DNA from: Thermaurantiacus tibetensis
GTDB lineage: Bacteria > Pseudomonadota > Alphaproteobacteria > Sphingomonadales > Sphingomonadaceae
Reading direction: 5' to 3'
DNA length: 64,000 bases
Assembly (NCBI RefSeq): GCF_015354055.1
Contig: NZ_JACHTM010000004.1
Location: 1 to 64,000, forward strand
Of this stretch, positions 36,899-44,852 are shown piece by piece (positions within the stretch are counted from its first letter, which is position 1; every line of letters begins with the position of its first letter). A program made the translations under genes and the position numbers. The notes under the pieces were generated by a model. It was not told the DNA's origin and made no database searches. It saw only the letters and a list, made by a program, of their open reading frames with translations.

Positions 36899-38128
36899 TC
36901 ACCAGCGGCCCTGGCGGATGCGAAGCCAGCTTCCGGCAAGCGACCGCAGCGTTTCCACCACGCCCGCGCGCCGCGCCGCGCGCATCACCGCAAGCCCCGC
37001 CATGCGCGGCCGCGGCAGCCCGGCGAGCGCCATCGCCGCCACCCGGCTCGCCACCAGCCGTTTCCGCCGCGCCTGCGACGGCTGCATCGAATCGATCTCG
37101 GTCACCTTGATGGGCGTGACCGCGAGCACGCCGTCGGCAACGGCGCGGGTCAGCGCGGCTGCTCCTGCGGCCGTGCGGGTGAGGATCAGCGACCGCCCCT
37201 CGGCCTCCTCGAGGAGGGGGTAGCCGGCCTCGTCGGCATGCCATGCGTCGGCCGCGGCGATGTCGGCCACGCCGCCCACGGCATCGGGGCAGATCTTGCA
37301 GCGCCACTGCACCTCCTTCGAGAGGATGGCGCCCCAGCTGTCGGGGTAGCTCATGCTCGCGCGGCGGCCGTCCTTCGTCACGGCTTCGGCCCGGCCCGGC
37401 CAGCCGTTGCCCCGGTAGCGGAAGCTCGCGACGTCGTCCGTTGTCAGCCCGAGTTTCGCGATGATGCGGTCGGTGCCCGTCTGGCTCGGGGTGGCCGCGC
37501 AGAAGAAGGAGAGGAGGAGCGGGAAGCGCGCGGCGATGCTCGGGTCGGCTGCCATCAGCTGGCGCAGCGCGCCGACATCGCAGGGCTTGCCGATGAAGAG
37601 GATCGGCCCCGGCCTCTCGAGCTCGGTCATGAGTTCGGCCAGCGGCGCTGCGGGGGCGTAGCGCGAGCCGGCAGCGGCCAGCACGTCGTCGCGACCGGTC
37701 GAGCGGCGGATGGCGGTCAGCAGCGGCGCGTCCGGGTCCATGCCCACGTGCAGCACCCGGGTGACGAGCCCGGTCGCGAGCGCGTGGAGCGCAAGCGCCG
37801 AGAGCGCGCCGCCGGAGGAGGCCGCGAAGCGGAGCTCCGGGTCGGTCGCGTAACCCGTCAGACAGTCGCGGATCGGGCCCCAGTAGGGGTGGACCGAGGC
37901 CGAGGCGGACGGCTCCCACGGCGCGACCGTCGCGCCCGGGCACGCGCGGGCCAGCAGCGCGTCCGTCTCGGCCGGGACCGGCCCGACGGCCCTCGGCCGC
38001 CACCAGCCCTTCGCGTCGCGCGCCATGGCGATGCCCGGCGAAACCCCGGCGCAGAGCCCGCAGCCGCTGCAGCTGTTGGCGCGGAGCACCCGTGCGAGGC
38101 TGGGCGGAAGCTCGTGCTGGCCGGTCAC
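36899..38128 (-). CDS. FrhB-like Fe-S flavoprotein (F420 hydrogenase beta-subunit family)
   Basis: The 409-residue product has a ferredoxin-like N-terminus, NSCSGCGLCAGV, then FAASSGGALSALALHAL, LFIGKPCDVGALRQL, LLSFFCAATPSQ and RCKICPDAVGGVADIAAADAW. These are the FrhB N- and C-terminal domains. In bacteria without F420 metabolism such proteins often sit in exopolysaccharide clusters as flavin/Fe-S oxidoreductases of unknown reaction. The expected fourth cysteine of the N-terminal cluster is missing in the usual spacing. It starts at GTG 38128. Its position opposite the glycan genes supports an envelope role, by inference. Confidence 0.82.
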   Translation of the reverse strand: MTGQHELPPSLARVLRANSCSGCGLCAGVSPGIAMARDAKGWWRPRAVGPVPAETDALLARACPGATVAPWEPSASASVHPYWGPIRDCLTGYATDPELRFAASSGGALSALALHALATGLVTRVLHVGMDPDAPLLTAIRRSTGRDDVLAAAGSRYAPAAPLAELMTELERPGPILFIGKPCDVGALRQLMAADPSIAARFPLLLSFFCAATPSQTGTDRIIAKLGLTTDDVASFRYRGNGWPGRAEAVTKDGRRASMSYPDSWGAILSKEVQWRCKICPDAVGGVADIAAADAWHADEAGYPLLEEAEGRSLILTRTAAGAAALTRAVADGVLAVTPIKVTEIDSMQPSQARRKRLVASRVAAMALAGLPRPRMAGLAVMRAARRAGVVETLRSLAGSWLRIRQGRW

Positions 38129-38216
38129 GCTCTCTCCTCGCTCGATCGCGCACCCCTGGCTGCCCCAGCCCCCGGTGGCCAGCCGCAGCGCCGGGAAGGC
38201 CGCTTGGGGTCGGGGG

Positions 38217-39374
38217 TCAGACCTTCTCGACGAGCGCGGTGCGCCGCTTCCCGTCGCGGGCCTCGGCTTCGATCCCCTCGAGCGCCCGCGCGACGATCCG
38301 GTGGTGCACGTCGACCGCCGGGCGCTGGTTCGAGAGGTCGATCTCGGGCGCCATCGGGCCCTCGGTGCGGATGCCGCCGAGCGCGACCTTCAGGAACTTC
38401 CACGGCTGGCTGAAGGCAACGTCGGCTGCCGTCGGCTCGTAGCCGCAGTGCGCCATGCAGTTGGCGCACTTCGCGTAGCGGCCGGTGCCGTAGCTGTCCC
38501 AGTCGGTCGTCTCCATGAGCTCGGCGAAGCTCTGCGCATAGCCCTCGCCCAGCAGGTAGCAGGGCCGCTGCCAGCCAAAGACGTTGCGGGTGGGCATGCC
38601 CCAGGGCGTGCAGCGGAACTCCTGGTTGCCGGCGAGGAAGTCGAGATAGAGCGGCGAGTGGGAGAGCGACCACTTCGCCCCCCGTGCCTTCTGGATGCGG
38701 AACAGCTCGCGGAAGAAGGTCTTCGTCTTCTGCCGGTTGAGGAAACTCTCCTGGTCGGCGGCGCGTTCGTAGGCGAAGCCTGGCGAGATCGAGATGTTGA
38801 CTCCGAGGCCAGTGGCGAAGTCGAGGAAGTCGGCCAGTTCCTCGGCCGGGTAGCCGTCGAAGACGGTGGCGTTGGCATTCACCTGGAAGCCGGCCGCCTG
38901 CGCCGCCCGGATGGCCTTCACCGCCTTGTCGAACACGCCGTCCTGGCAGACCGCGCGGTCGTGATGCGCCTTGAGGCCATCGAGGTGCACGGAAAAAAAG
39001 AGGTAGGGGCTCGGCGTGAACTTGTGGAGGTTCTTCTCGAGGAGAAGCGCGTTGGTGCACAGCGAGACGAACTTGCGGCGCTCGACGAGGCCGGCCACGA
39101 TCTCGCCGATCTCCCGGTGGATGAGCGGCTCCCCGCCGGGGATGGCGACGATGGGGGCGCCACACTCGTCGGCCGCGTCCCAGCATTCCTGCGGCGTGAG
39201 CCGGCGGTTGAGGATCGGGTCGGGGTAGTCGATCTTGCCACAGCCCGCGCAGGCGAGGTTGCAGCGGAACAGCGGCTCCAGCATGAGCACGAGGGGATAA
39301 CGCTTGCGGCCGGCAAGCTTCTGCCGGGCGATGTAGGCGGCGACCGCCGCCTGCTGCTTCACGGGAACAGCCAT
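38217..39374 (-). CDS. hpnH: Adenosyl-hopene transferase HpnH (radical SAM)
   Basis: HpnH joins a 5'-deoxyadenosyl radical to diploptene, the first step in making extended C35 hopanoids. The radical-SAM cluster ligands are C38, C42 and C45 in EPLFRCNLACAGCGKIDYP. IPGGEPLIHREIGEI, SLCTNALLL, VHLDGLKAHHDR and NVFGWQRPCYLL are strongly conserved in the family. The SPASM-like C-terminal cysteines are in KCANCMAHCGYEP. ATG 39374 follows GAGAGGAC. The length of 385 is standard. No squalene-hopene cyclase or other hpn gene lies in the window. Confidence 0.95.
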   Translation of the reverse strand: MAVPVKQQAAVAAYIARQKLAGRKRYPLVLMLEPLFRCNLACAGCGKIDYPDPILNRRLTPQECWDAADECGAPIVAIPGGEPLIHREIGEIVAGLVERRKFVSLCTNALLLEKNLHKFTPSPYLFFSVHLDGLKAHHDRAVCQDGVFDKAVKAIRAAQAAGFQVNANATVFDGYPAEELADFLDFATGLGVNISISPGFAYERAADQESFLNRQKTKTFFRELFRIQKARGAKWSLSHSPLYLDFLAGNQEFRCTPWGMPTRNVFGWQRPCYLLGEGYAQSFAELMETTDWDSYGTGRYAKCANCMAHCGYEPTAADVAFSQPWKFLKVALGGIRTEGPMAPEIDLSNQRPAVDVHHRIVARALEGIEAEARDGKRRTALVEKV

Positions 39375-39499
39375 GTCCTCTCGGACCTCCCTGACCATCG
39401 AAATCGGACCGAAAGGGTCCGTGTTGCGCCCTCGCGTGGACCAGGCGCGCCCGAGCGTCAAGCCCTGCGCGGGAAAGACGGCCGAATCGGGGCGGGGCG

Positions 39500-41086
39500 T
39501 TGCCGGTGGATGACGCCCTCGTCATCGGCGCAGGGCACAACGGCCTCGTCTGCGCCTGGGCGCTGGCACGGGGGGGTCTGCGCGTCCGGGTGCTCGAGAG
39601 GCGCGCGGTCGTGGGCGGCGCCTGCGTGACCGAGGAGTTCCACCCCGGCTTCCGCAACTCGACGGCGAGCTACACCGTCTCGCTGCTCGCGCCAGAGATC
39701 ATCCGCGAGATGGGCCTCGCCCGCCATGGCCTCCGCCTGCTGCTTCGCCCCGAGGCCAATTTCCTGCCCACCGAGGATGGCCGCTTCCTGCTCGCCGGCA
39801 CGCGGACCGCGGCCGAGGTCGCGAAGTTCTCCGCGCGCGATGCGGCTGCGCTCCCCCGTTACATGGCCTCGCTCGAGCGGATCGCGACCGCGCTGCGCGG
39901 CCTCGCCCGGCGCCTTCCGCCTGCGGGCAGGGGCGATGTGGCCGATCTTCCCGGCCTGCTGCTTGCCGCGCGCGAAGTGCGGGCCTTGCCGCTTGCGGAT
40001 CGGCAGGCCCTCCTGCGCCTCCTTGCCGGCAGCGCCACCGAGTTCCTCGAGGGCTGGTTCGAGTCCGAGCCGGTGAGGGCCCTCTTCGGCTTCGATTCGG
40101 TCGTCGGCACCTGGGCAAGCCCCTCCACCCCCGGCACCGGCTACGTCCTTCTCCACCACGTCTTCGGGGAGGTGAACGGGGTCAGGGGCGCCTGGGGCCA
40201 TGCGGTCGGCGGCATGGGGGCCATCACCCGGGCCATGGAGGCAGCATGCACGGCAGCCGGCGTGACGATCGTGCGCGAGGCCCCGGTCGCCCGTGTGCTG
40301 GTGGCGGGCGGGCGCGCACGGGGAGTCGAGACCGAGGACGGCCGCCTCTTCCCCGCCTCCCTCGTCGTCGCCAACGTCGGGCCGAAGCTCCTCTTCTCGC
40401 GCATGGTGGCACCCGAGCACCAGCCGGACTGGCTGCAGGAGGGGATGCGCAGCTTCCGCACCGGCTCGGCAAGCTTCCGGATGAACGTCGCGCTCTCGGG
40501 CCTCCCCCGCTTCGCTGCCCTGCCCGAGCCCGGCCCCCACCTTGCCTCGGGCATCATCCTTGGCCCCTCGCTCGGCTGGATGGACCGGGCCTGGCGCCAA
40601 TCGGTCGAGACGGGCATGGCGCGTCGTCCCATCGTCGACATGCTCATCCCCTCCATGCTCGACGACAGCCTCGCGCCGCCGGGCTGCCACGTCGCAAGCC
40701 TGTTCGCCCAGCATTTCGCCCCTCGGCTCCCCGGCGGCCGGCCATGGGACGATGCCGCGCGCGCCGAGGCAGCGGACCGCGTGCTCGATGTCGTCGAGCG
40801 GTTCGCACCCGGCTTCCGCCGGCTGGTGGTGGGCCAGCTGGCGCTTTCGCCGGCCGATCTCGAGGAGCGGTTCGGCCTTGTCGACGGGGACATCTTCCAC
40901 GGCGCCATGCGGCTCGACCAGCTGTGGGCGGCGCGGCCGCTGCTGGGCCTGGGGAGCTACCGGACGCCGATTGCGGGGCTGTGGCTGTGCGGCGCGGGTG
41001 CGCACCCGGGGGGCGGCGTGACCGGGCTTCCCGGCCGCAACGCGGCGCGCGCGATCCTGGCTGCGCGCCGGCTGGGCCGCGCCTGA
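39500..41086 (+). CDS. Phytoene-desaturase-like FAD oxidoreductase (PYROXD2 type)
   Basis: The 528-residue flavoprotein opens with the dinucleotide-binding motif ALVIGAGHNGLVCAWALARGG and VLERRAVVGGACVTEEFHPGF, and closes with LWLCGAGAHPGGGVTGLPGRNAA. These are marks of the carotenoid desaturase / PYROXD2 branch of the amine-oxidase superfamily. The substrate is uncertain; no crt genes are nearby, so carotenoid synthesis is not supported. The start is TTG 39500 or GTG 39506, since no in-frame ATG precedes the motif. It is divergent from hpnH with 125 nt between starts. Confidence 0.88.
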   Translation: MPVDDALVIGAGHNGLVCAWALARGGLRVRVLERRAVVGGACVTEEFHPGFRNSTASYTVSLLAPEIIREMGLARHGLRLLLRPEANFLPTEDGRFLLAGTRTAAEVAKFSARDAAALPRYMASLERIATALRGLARRLPPAGRGDVADLPGLLLAAREVRALPLADRQALLRLLAGSATEFLEGWFESEPVRALFGFDSVVGTWASPSTPGTGYVLLHHVFGEVNGVRGAWGHAVGGMGAITRAMEAACTAAGVTIVREAPVARVLVAGGRARGVETEDGRLFPASLVVANVGPKLLFSRMVAPEHQPDWLQEGMRSFRTGSASFRMNVALSGLPRFAALPEPGPHLASGIILGPSLGWMDRAWRQSVETGMARRPIVDMLIPSMLDDSLAPPGCHVASLFAQHFAPRLPGGRPWDDAARAEAADRVLDVVERFAPGFRRLVVGQLALSPADLEERFGLVDGDIFHGAMRLDQLWAARPLLGLGSYRTPIAGLWLCGAGAHPGGGVTGLPGRNAARAILAARRLGRA

Positions 41087-41136
41087 GGGGCATGCGCGCG
41101 CCGGCGAATCGGGGTAGGAAGAGACGGGAGGACGCG

Positions 41137-41595
41137 ATGGAAACACCCGAAGCGCCCGAGGAGGGCATCGGCATTCCGACCGATACGCTGGCCTGGATCA
41201 TCCTCAAGGCCCGGGCGTTTGACGCACAGGCCGGGGTCTCGGACCCGGACGAGGCCTCGAACAGCGCCGACGACCGGTTCGTCTCGGTGCTGGAAGGCCA
41301 GAGCGACGACCCGACGGGGGACGAGCTCCACGACCTGATCGATTCGCTCTCCGATGACGAGCGGGCCGCACTCGTGGCCCTTGCGTGGATCGGCCGGGGC
41401 GACTTCGAGGCCGAGGAATGGCCCGAGGTGCTCGCCATGGCCCGCGAGCGGCGGCAGGGCTCAACGGCCCGCTACCTCATGGAGATGCCCCTCCTCGGTG
41501 ACTATCTCGAGGAAGGGGCGGCGGCGCTCGGCATCAACCTCTCCGACGAAGAGGCCGATGGCTATTACCACGGGCGCGCGCGCACCGGGGAGTGA
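41137..41595 (+). CDS. DUF3775 protein
   Basis: This is a 152-residue acidic cytosolic protein of unknown function. IPTDTLAWIILKARAFDAQ, ELHDLIDSLSDDERAALVAL, WIGRGDFEAEEWPEVLAMA and ATRYLM-like ARYLMEMPLLGDYLEEG match DUF3775, widespread in alphaproteobacteria. GGGAGGACGCG directly precedes the ATG. No catalytic motif or signal peptide is visible. The stop is overlapped by a GTG of the next frame, but the next gene probably starts later, at its signal peptide. Confidence 0.8.
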   Translation: METPEAPEEGIGIPTDTLAWIILKARAFDAQAGVSDPDEASNSADDRFVSVLEGQSDDPTGDELHDLIDSLSDDERAALVALAWIGRGDFEAEEWPEVLAMARERRQGSTARYLMEMPLLGDYLEEGAAALGINLSDEEADGYYHGRARTGE

Positions 41596-41672
41596 GCGGG
41601 CAGCCCGGCCGCGGGGCCGGGGCCGTGCCGCCGGGGGTTGAGACCGGCCAGCGCGCCGGGCAGAGCGCCGGG

Positions 41673-43148
41673 ATGCGCTGGCTTCTCCTTCTTCTCCTGC
41701 TGCTCCTGCCCCTGCCCGCGGCTGCCGACCCGCGGCTCGAAGCGGCGCTTCCCGAGATCCGCCGCGGCTTTGCCGACTGGATGCGCGACAGCCGCGTGCC
41801 GGGCCTCGTCTGGGGCATCGTCACGCCCGAGGGCCTTGCCCATCTCGAGACCGCGGGCCTCGCCGACCTCGAGACAGGCACCGCCGTCACCGCCGAGACC
41901 GCCTTCCGCATCGCCTCCATGTCCAAGGCCTTCACGGGCCTTGCCATCCTCCTCCTGCGCGACGAGGGCCGCCTGCGGCTGGAGGACCCCGTTGCCCTCC
42001 ACATCCCCGAGACCCGCCGCTGGGCCCGGGCGACTCCCGACAGCCCGGCCATCACGGTTGCCGACCTTCTCCACCACACCGCGGGCTTCGTCACCGACGA
42101 CCCCTGGGGAGACCGGCAGCAGCCCATGGCCGAGGCCGACTTCTCGCGCCTGCTCGCTGCCGGAGTCCCCTTCACGCGCGGAACCGGCACCGCCTTCGAA
42201 TATTCCAACCTCGGCTACGCCACGCTCGGGCGCATTATCACCAACGCCTCGGGGATGGCCTACCAGCGGTTCGTGGCCGACCGGCTGCTGCGCCCGCTCG
42301 GCATGCAGGCCACCACCTACGATGTGACCGCGGTACCGCGCGCGCGGCTTGCCCGCGGCTACCGCTTCGAGGGCGGCCGCTGGGTCGCGGAGCCCGAGAT
42401 GGCCGACGGCGCCTTCGGCGCCATGGGCGGCCTCGTGACCACCGCCACCGACTACGCCCGCTGGATGGCCTTCCTGCTCTCCGCCTGGCCAGTGGGCGAG
42501 CCCGGGACCGGCCCCGGGCCCCGCGCCACGGTCCGCGCCATGGCAGCCGCGGGCGGGCCTCCGCAGGCCCGGCCGCGGCCCGGAAGCCAGCCCTGCCGCA
42601 TGGCCGTCGGTTACGGGGCCGGGCTGCTCGTCGCCGAGGACTGCGACCTCGGCCGCGTGCTCTACCACGGCGGCGGCTACCCGGGCTATGGCTCGCACAT
42701 GCTCCTCCTGCCCGAGGCGGGGGTGGGCGTGTTTGCCTTCGCCAACCGGACCTACGCCGGGCCGTCGGCACCCGCCTGGGAGGCCGCGCTCGCGCTCCGG
42801 CGAAGCGGCTTCGCAAGCCCGCGCCCGCAGCCTGTCTCGCCGGCGCTTGCGCAAGCCTATGGCGCCGTCGCGCGCATCTGGCAGACGGGCCGGATCGACA
42901 CGGTGCCGGAGAGCCTTGCCATCAACATGCTCCTCGACCGCTCCGCGGAGCTGTGGCGGGTCGAACTTGCCCGGCTGAAGGGCGAGCTTGGCGCGTGCGA
43001 CACCTCCGCGCCGGTCACGGCGACGGGGGCGCTTTCCGGCCAGTTCCGCTGGGCGTGCCGCTTCGGCCGCCTTGATGGACAGATCCTGCTGGCACCCACG
43101 CCCGCGCCGCAGATCCAGGCGCTGCGCCTCGCGATCGTCGGCCGCTGA
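41673..43148 (+). CDS. Exported serine hydrolase, class C beta-lactamase fold
   Basis: A signal peptide (MRWLLLLLLLLLPLPAAA) is followed by a penicillin-binding-like hydrolase domain. S82-x-x-K85 lies in RIASMSKAFTGLAIL, the Tyr-Ser-Asn motif in FEYSNLGYATLG and the third motif in VLYHGGGYPGYGSH. About 110 C-terminal residues form an extra beta domain (DTSAPVTATGALSGQFRWA). Such proteins are periplasmic esterases, D-aminopeptidases or peptidases; real beta-lactamase activity is not implied. A GTG overlapping the upstream stop at 41592 is an alternative start but would bury the signal peptide. Confidence 0.88.
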   Translation: MRWLLLLLLLLLPLPAAADPRLEAALPEIRRGFADWMRDSRVPGLVWGIVTPEGLAHLETAGLADLETGTAVTAETAFRIASMSKAFTGLAILLLRDEGRLRLEDPVALHIPETRRWARATPDSPAITVADLLHHTAGFVTDDPWGDRQQPMAEADFSRLLAAGVPFTRGTGTAFEYSNLGYATLGRIITNASGMAYQRFVADRLLRPLGMQATTYDVTAVPRARLARGYRFEGGRWVAEPEMADGAFGAMGGLVTTATDYARWMAFLLSAWPVGEPGTGPGPRATVRAMAAAGGPPQARPRPGSQPCRMAVGYGAGLLVAEDCDLGRVLYHGGGYPGYGSHMLLLPEAGVGVFAFANRTYAGPSAPAWEAALALRRSGFASPRPQPVSPALAQAYGAVARIWQTGRIDTVPESLAINMLLDRSAELWRVELARLKGELGACDTSAPVTATGALSGQFRWACRFGRLDGQILLAPTPAPQIQALRLAIVGR

Positions 43149-43153
43149 GGCGC

Positions 43154-44005
43154 TCAGCCCGCACCGAAGAGCGCGTCCGCCGCGTCGGATGCGACGGGGC
43201 AGGGCGGCGCGGCCGGCACGGGAATGGCCGACACGATCGCCGTCTCCCCGAGCGCGCGAAGCTGGTGTTCGGCGCCCCAGCCATGCTCCACATGGCCCAG
43301 CCCCATCACGCCGACCGCGACGGCCTCAGGGTGCGCCCGCCGCGCTGCCAGCAGGCCTTCGGCAAAGGCCCGGTCCCACACCGTCTGCGCCTCGACGAAG
43401 CGGGCGAGCGCTGCCGGGTCGGGCTCCTTCGCATGCGTGGCGAAGACCCGCTCGAGGCTCGCGACATAGGCAGGCGGTGGCGGTGCGGGCCTGCCGACCG
43501 GCGCGCCGCCCGCGGCGGCCTTCGCATAGCCCTCGCGCCCCACGGCGCGCACGAAGGCCCGGTCGATGTTGAGCGCAACCAGCGGCACCCGCCGCTCGCG
43601 CGCCAGCTCGAGCAGGGGCAGGTAGGCCGCGAAGTCGTGGCCCCAGTGCCGGTCCCAGCCGCTCTCGGCGCGGAAGGCCTCGGCCGAGAGCGCGCCCGCG
43701 ACCCAGCGGTCGAGCGCCGGCTGGGCGCTCCGCGGGAGCTGCTCGAGCCCCAGCACCACCGCGCGCCCGCGCTCGAGGAGCCCGGCCACCACGTCCGCCT
43801 GCCAGCGGTGGTGCGAGGGGGTGGCGTGCTGCTCGCCGAGCAGCACCACGCCCGCTGCCATCGCCCGGTCGAGGAAGGCCTCGCGGCTCATCGGCTGACC
43901 GCTGCGGTCGGCCCAGGCCCCGGGGGGAAGGCAGCCGGGGGCCTGGCTCGCCGGTGCGGCAACAAGGGATGACAGCGCCGCCAGCGCAGGGATAGTGGCC
44001 ATCAT
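43154..44005 (-). CDS. ChaN-family heme-regulated protein
   Basis: The 283-residue product matches the ChaN/DUF399 family. VVLLGEQHATPSHHRWQADVV, AVVLGLEQLPRSAQPALDRWV, WGHDFAAYLPLLELARERRVP and VGVMGLGHVEHGWG carry the conserved Glu/His residues near the heme-binding pocket of ChaN. A short N-terminal hydrophobic stretch (IPALAALSSLVAAPASQA) suggests export. The family is linked to iron or heme handling in other bacteria. Two adjacent ATGs (44005, 44002) face the divergent epimerase start directly, so its promoter must lie inside that gene. Confidence 0.82.
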   Translation of the reverse strand: MMATIPALAALSSLVAAPASQAPGCLPPGAWADRSGQPMSREAFLDRAMAAGVVLLGEQHATPSHHRWQADVVAGLLERGRAVVLGLEQLPRSAQPALDRWVAGALSAEAFRAESGWDRHWGHDFAAYLPLLELARERRVPLVALNIDRAFVRAVGREGYAKAAAGGAPVGRPAPPPPAYVASLERVFATHAKEPDPAALARFVEAQTVWDRAFAEGLLAARRAHPEAVAVGVMGLGHVEHGWGAEHQLRALGETAIVSAIPVPAAPPCPVASDAADALFGAG

Positions 44006-44015
44006 GGAGAAACCG

Positions 44016-44852
44016 ATGGCACGGCGCCGGGCGGAAGGGGAGGCCCCGCTGCTGCTGATTCTCGGCCTCGGCTACTCTGCCGCACGGATCGCCCGGGAGA
44101 TGCGGGCGGCAGGCTGGGAGGTGGTGGGCGTGCGCCGGGCTGCCTCGGCCGAGGTGCTGGCCTTCGACGACCCGGCCGTGCCGGAGCTGGTGGGCGCGGC
44201 GCGCGCGGTCCTCTCGTCCGTCCCGCCCGACGGCGAGACCGGAGCCGACCCGGTGCTGGCGCGCTTCGGCGCCGCGCTTGCGGCCACTCCCGCGCGGCTC
44301 CTCTACCTCTCCTCGACCGGGGTCTACGGCGACACGGGCGGCGCGGTCGTCGACGAATCGTCGCCCGTGGGCACGGGGCGCCGGCAGGCCCGCACGGCGG
44401 CCGATCTTGCCTGGCAGGCGCTGGGGGCCACGGTGCTTCGGCTTCCGGGCATCTACGGTCCGGGCCGTTCCGCGCTCGACCAGGTGCGGGCCGGAACCGC
44501 AAGGCGCATCGACCGGCCCGGCCATCGCTTCAACCGGATCCACGTGGAAGACATCGCCGGGGCGACGCGCGCCATCCTCGAGTCGGGGGCAGCCGGGGTC
44601 TTCAACCTCGTCGACGGCTGCCCGGCCGAGCCCCGCGCCGTGGTCGAGGAGGCCTGCCGGCTGCTCGGAGCCCCCTTCCCCCCGCTCGAGCCGTTCGCGC
44701 TCGAGCGCTTCTCGCCCGCGGCGCGCGGCTTCTGGTCGGAACGCCGCATCGTCGCAGGGTGGAAACTCGCACGGTGCACGGGCTACCGTCTGCGCCACCC
44801 AGACTATAAGGCGGGCTTGAGGGCCATTCGCGCGGAGGAGCAGGCGGCATGA
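44016..44852 (+). CDS. NAD-dependent epimerase/dehydratase family (YeeZ-like)
   Basis: The 278-residue extended SDR has the cofactor motif LLILGLGYSAARIAREM and the YLSSTGVYGDTGG, LRLPGIYGPGRS and NRIHVEDIAGA segments of the YeeZ branch. The YxxxK lysine is not in the usual place, and GRRQAR stands there instead, as in YeeZ-type proteins. ATG 44016 is preferred because GGAG ends 6 nt before it; ATG 44004 and GTG 43995 are also in frame. It is coupled by an ATGA overlap to the molybdopterin-binding subunit gene. The substrate is unknown. Confidence 0.83.
   Translation: MARRRAEGEAPLLLILGLGYSAARIAREMRAAGWEVVGVRRAASAEVLAFDDPAVPELVGAARAVLSSVPPDGETGADPVLARFGAALAATPARLLYLSSTGVYGDTGGAVVDESSPVGTGRRQARTAADLAWQALGATVLRLPGIYGPGRSALDQVRAGTARRIDRPGHRFNRIHVEDIAGATRAILESGAAGVFNLVDGCPAEPRAVVEEACRLLGAPFPPLEPFALERFSPAARGFWSERRIVAGWKLARCTGYRLRHPDYKAGLRAIRAEEQAA

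Noticed and set aside
41673-43148. True class C beta-lactamase
   Set aside because: SxxK and YSN are shared by many esterases and peptidases. The third motif is HGG rather than KTG, and there is an added C-terminal domain.
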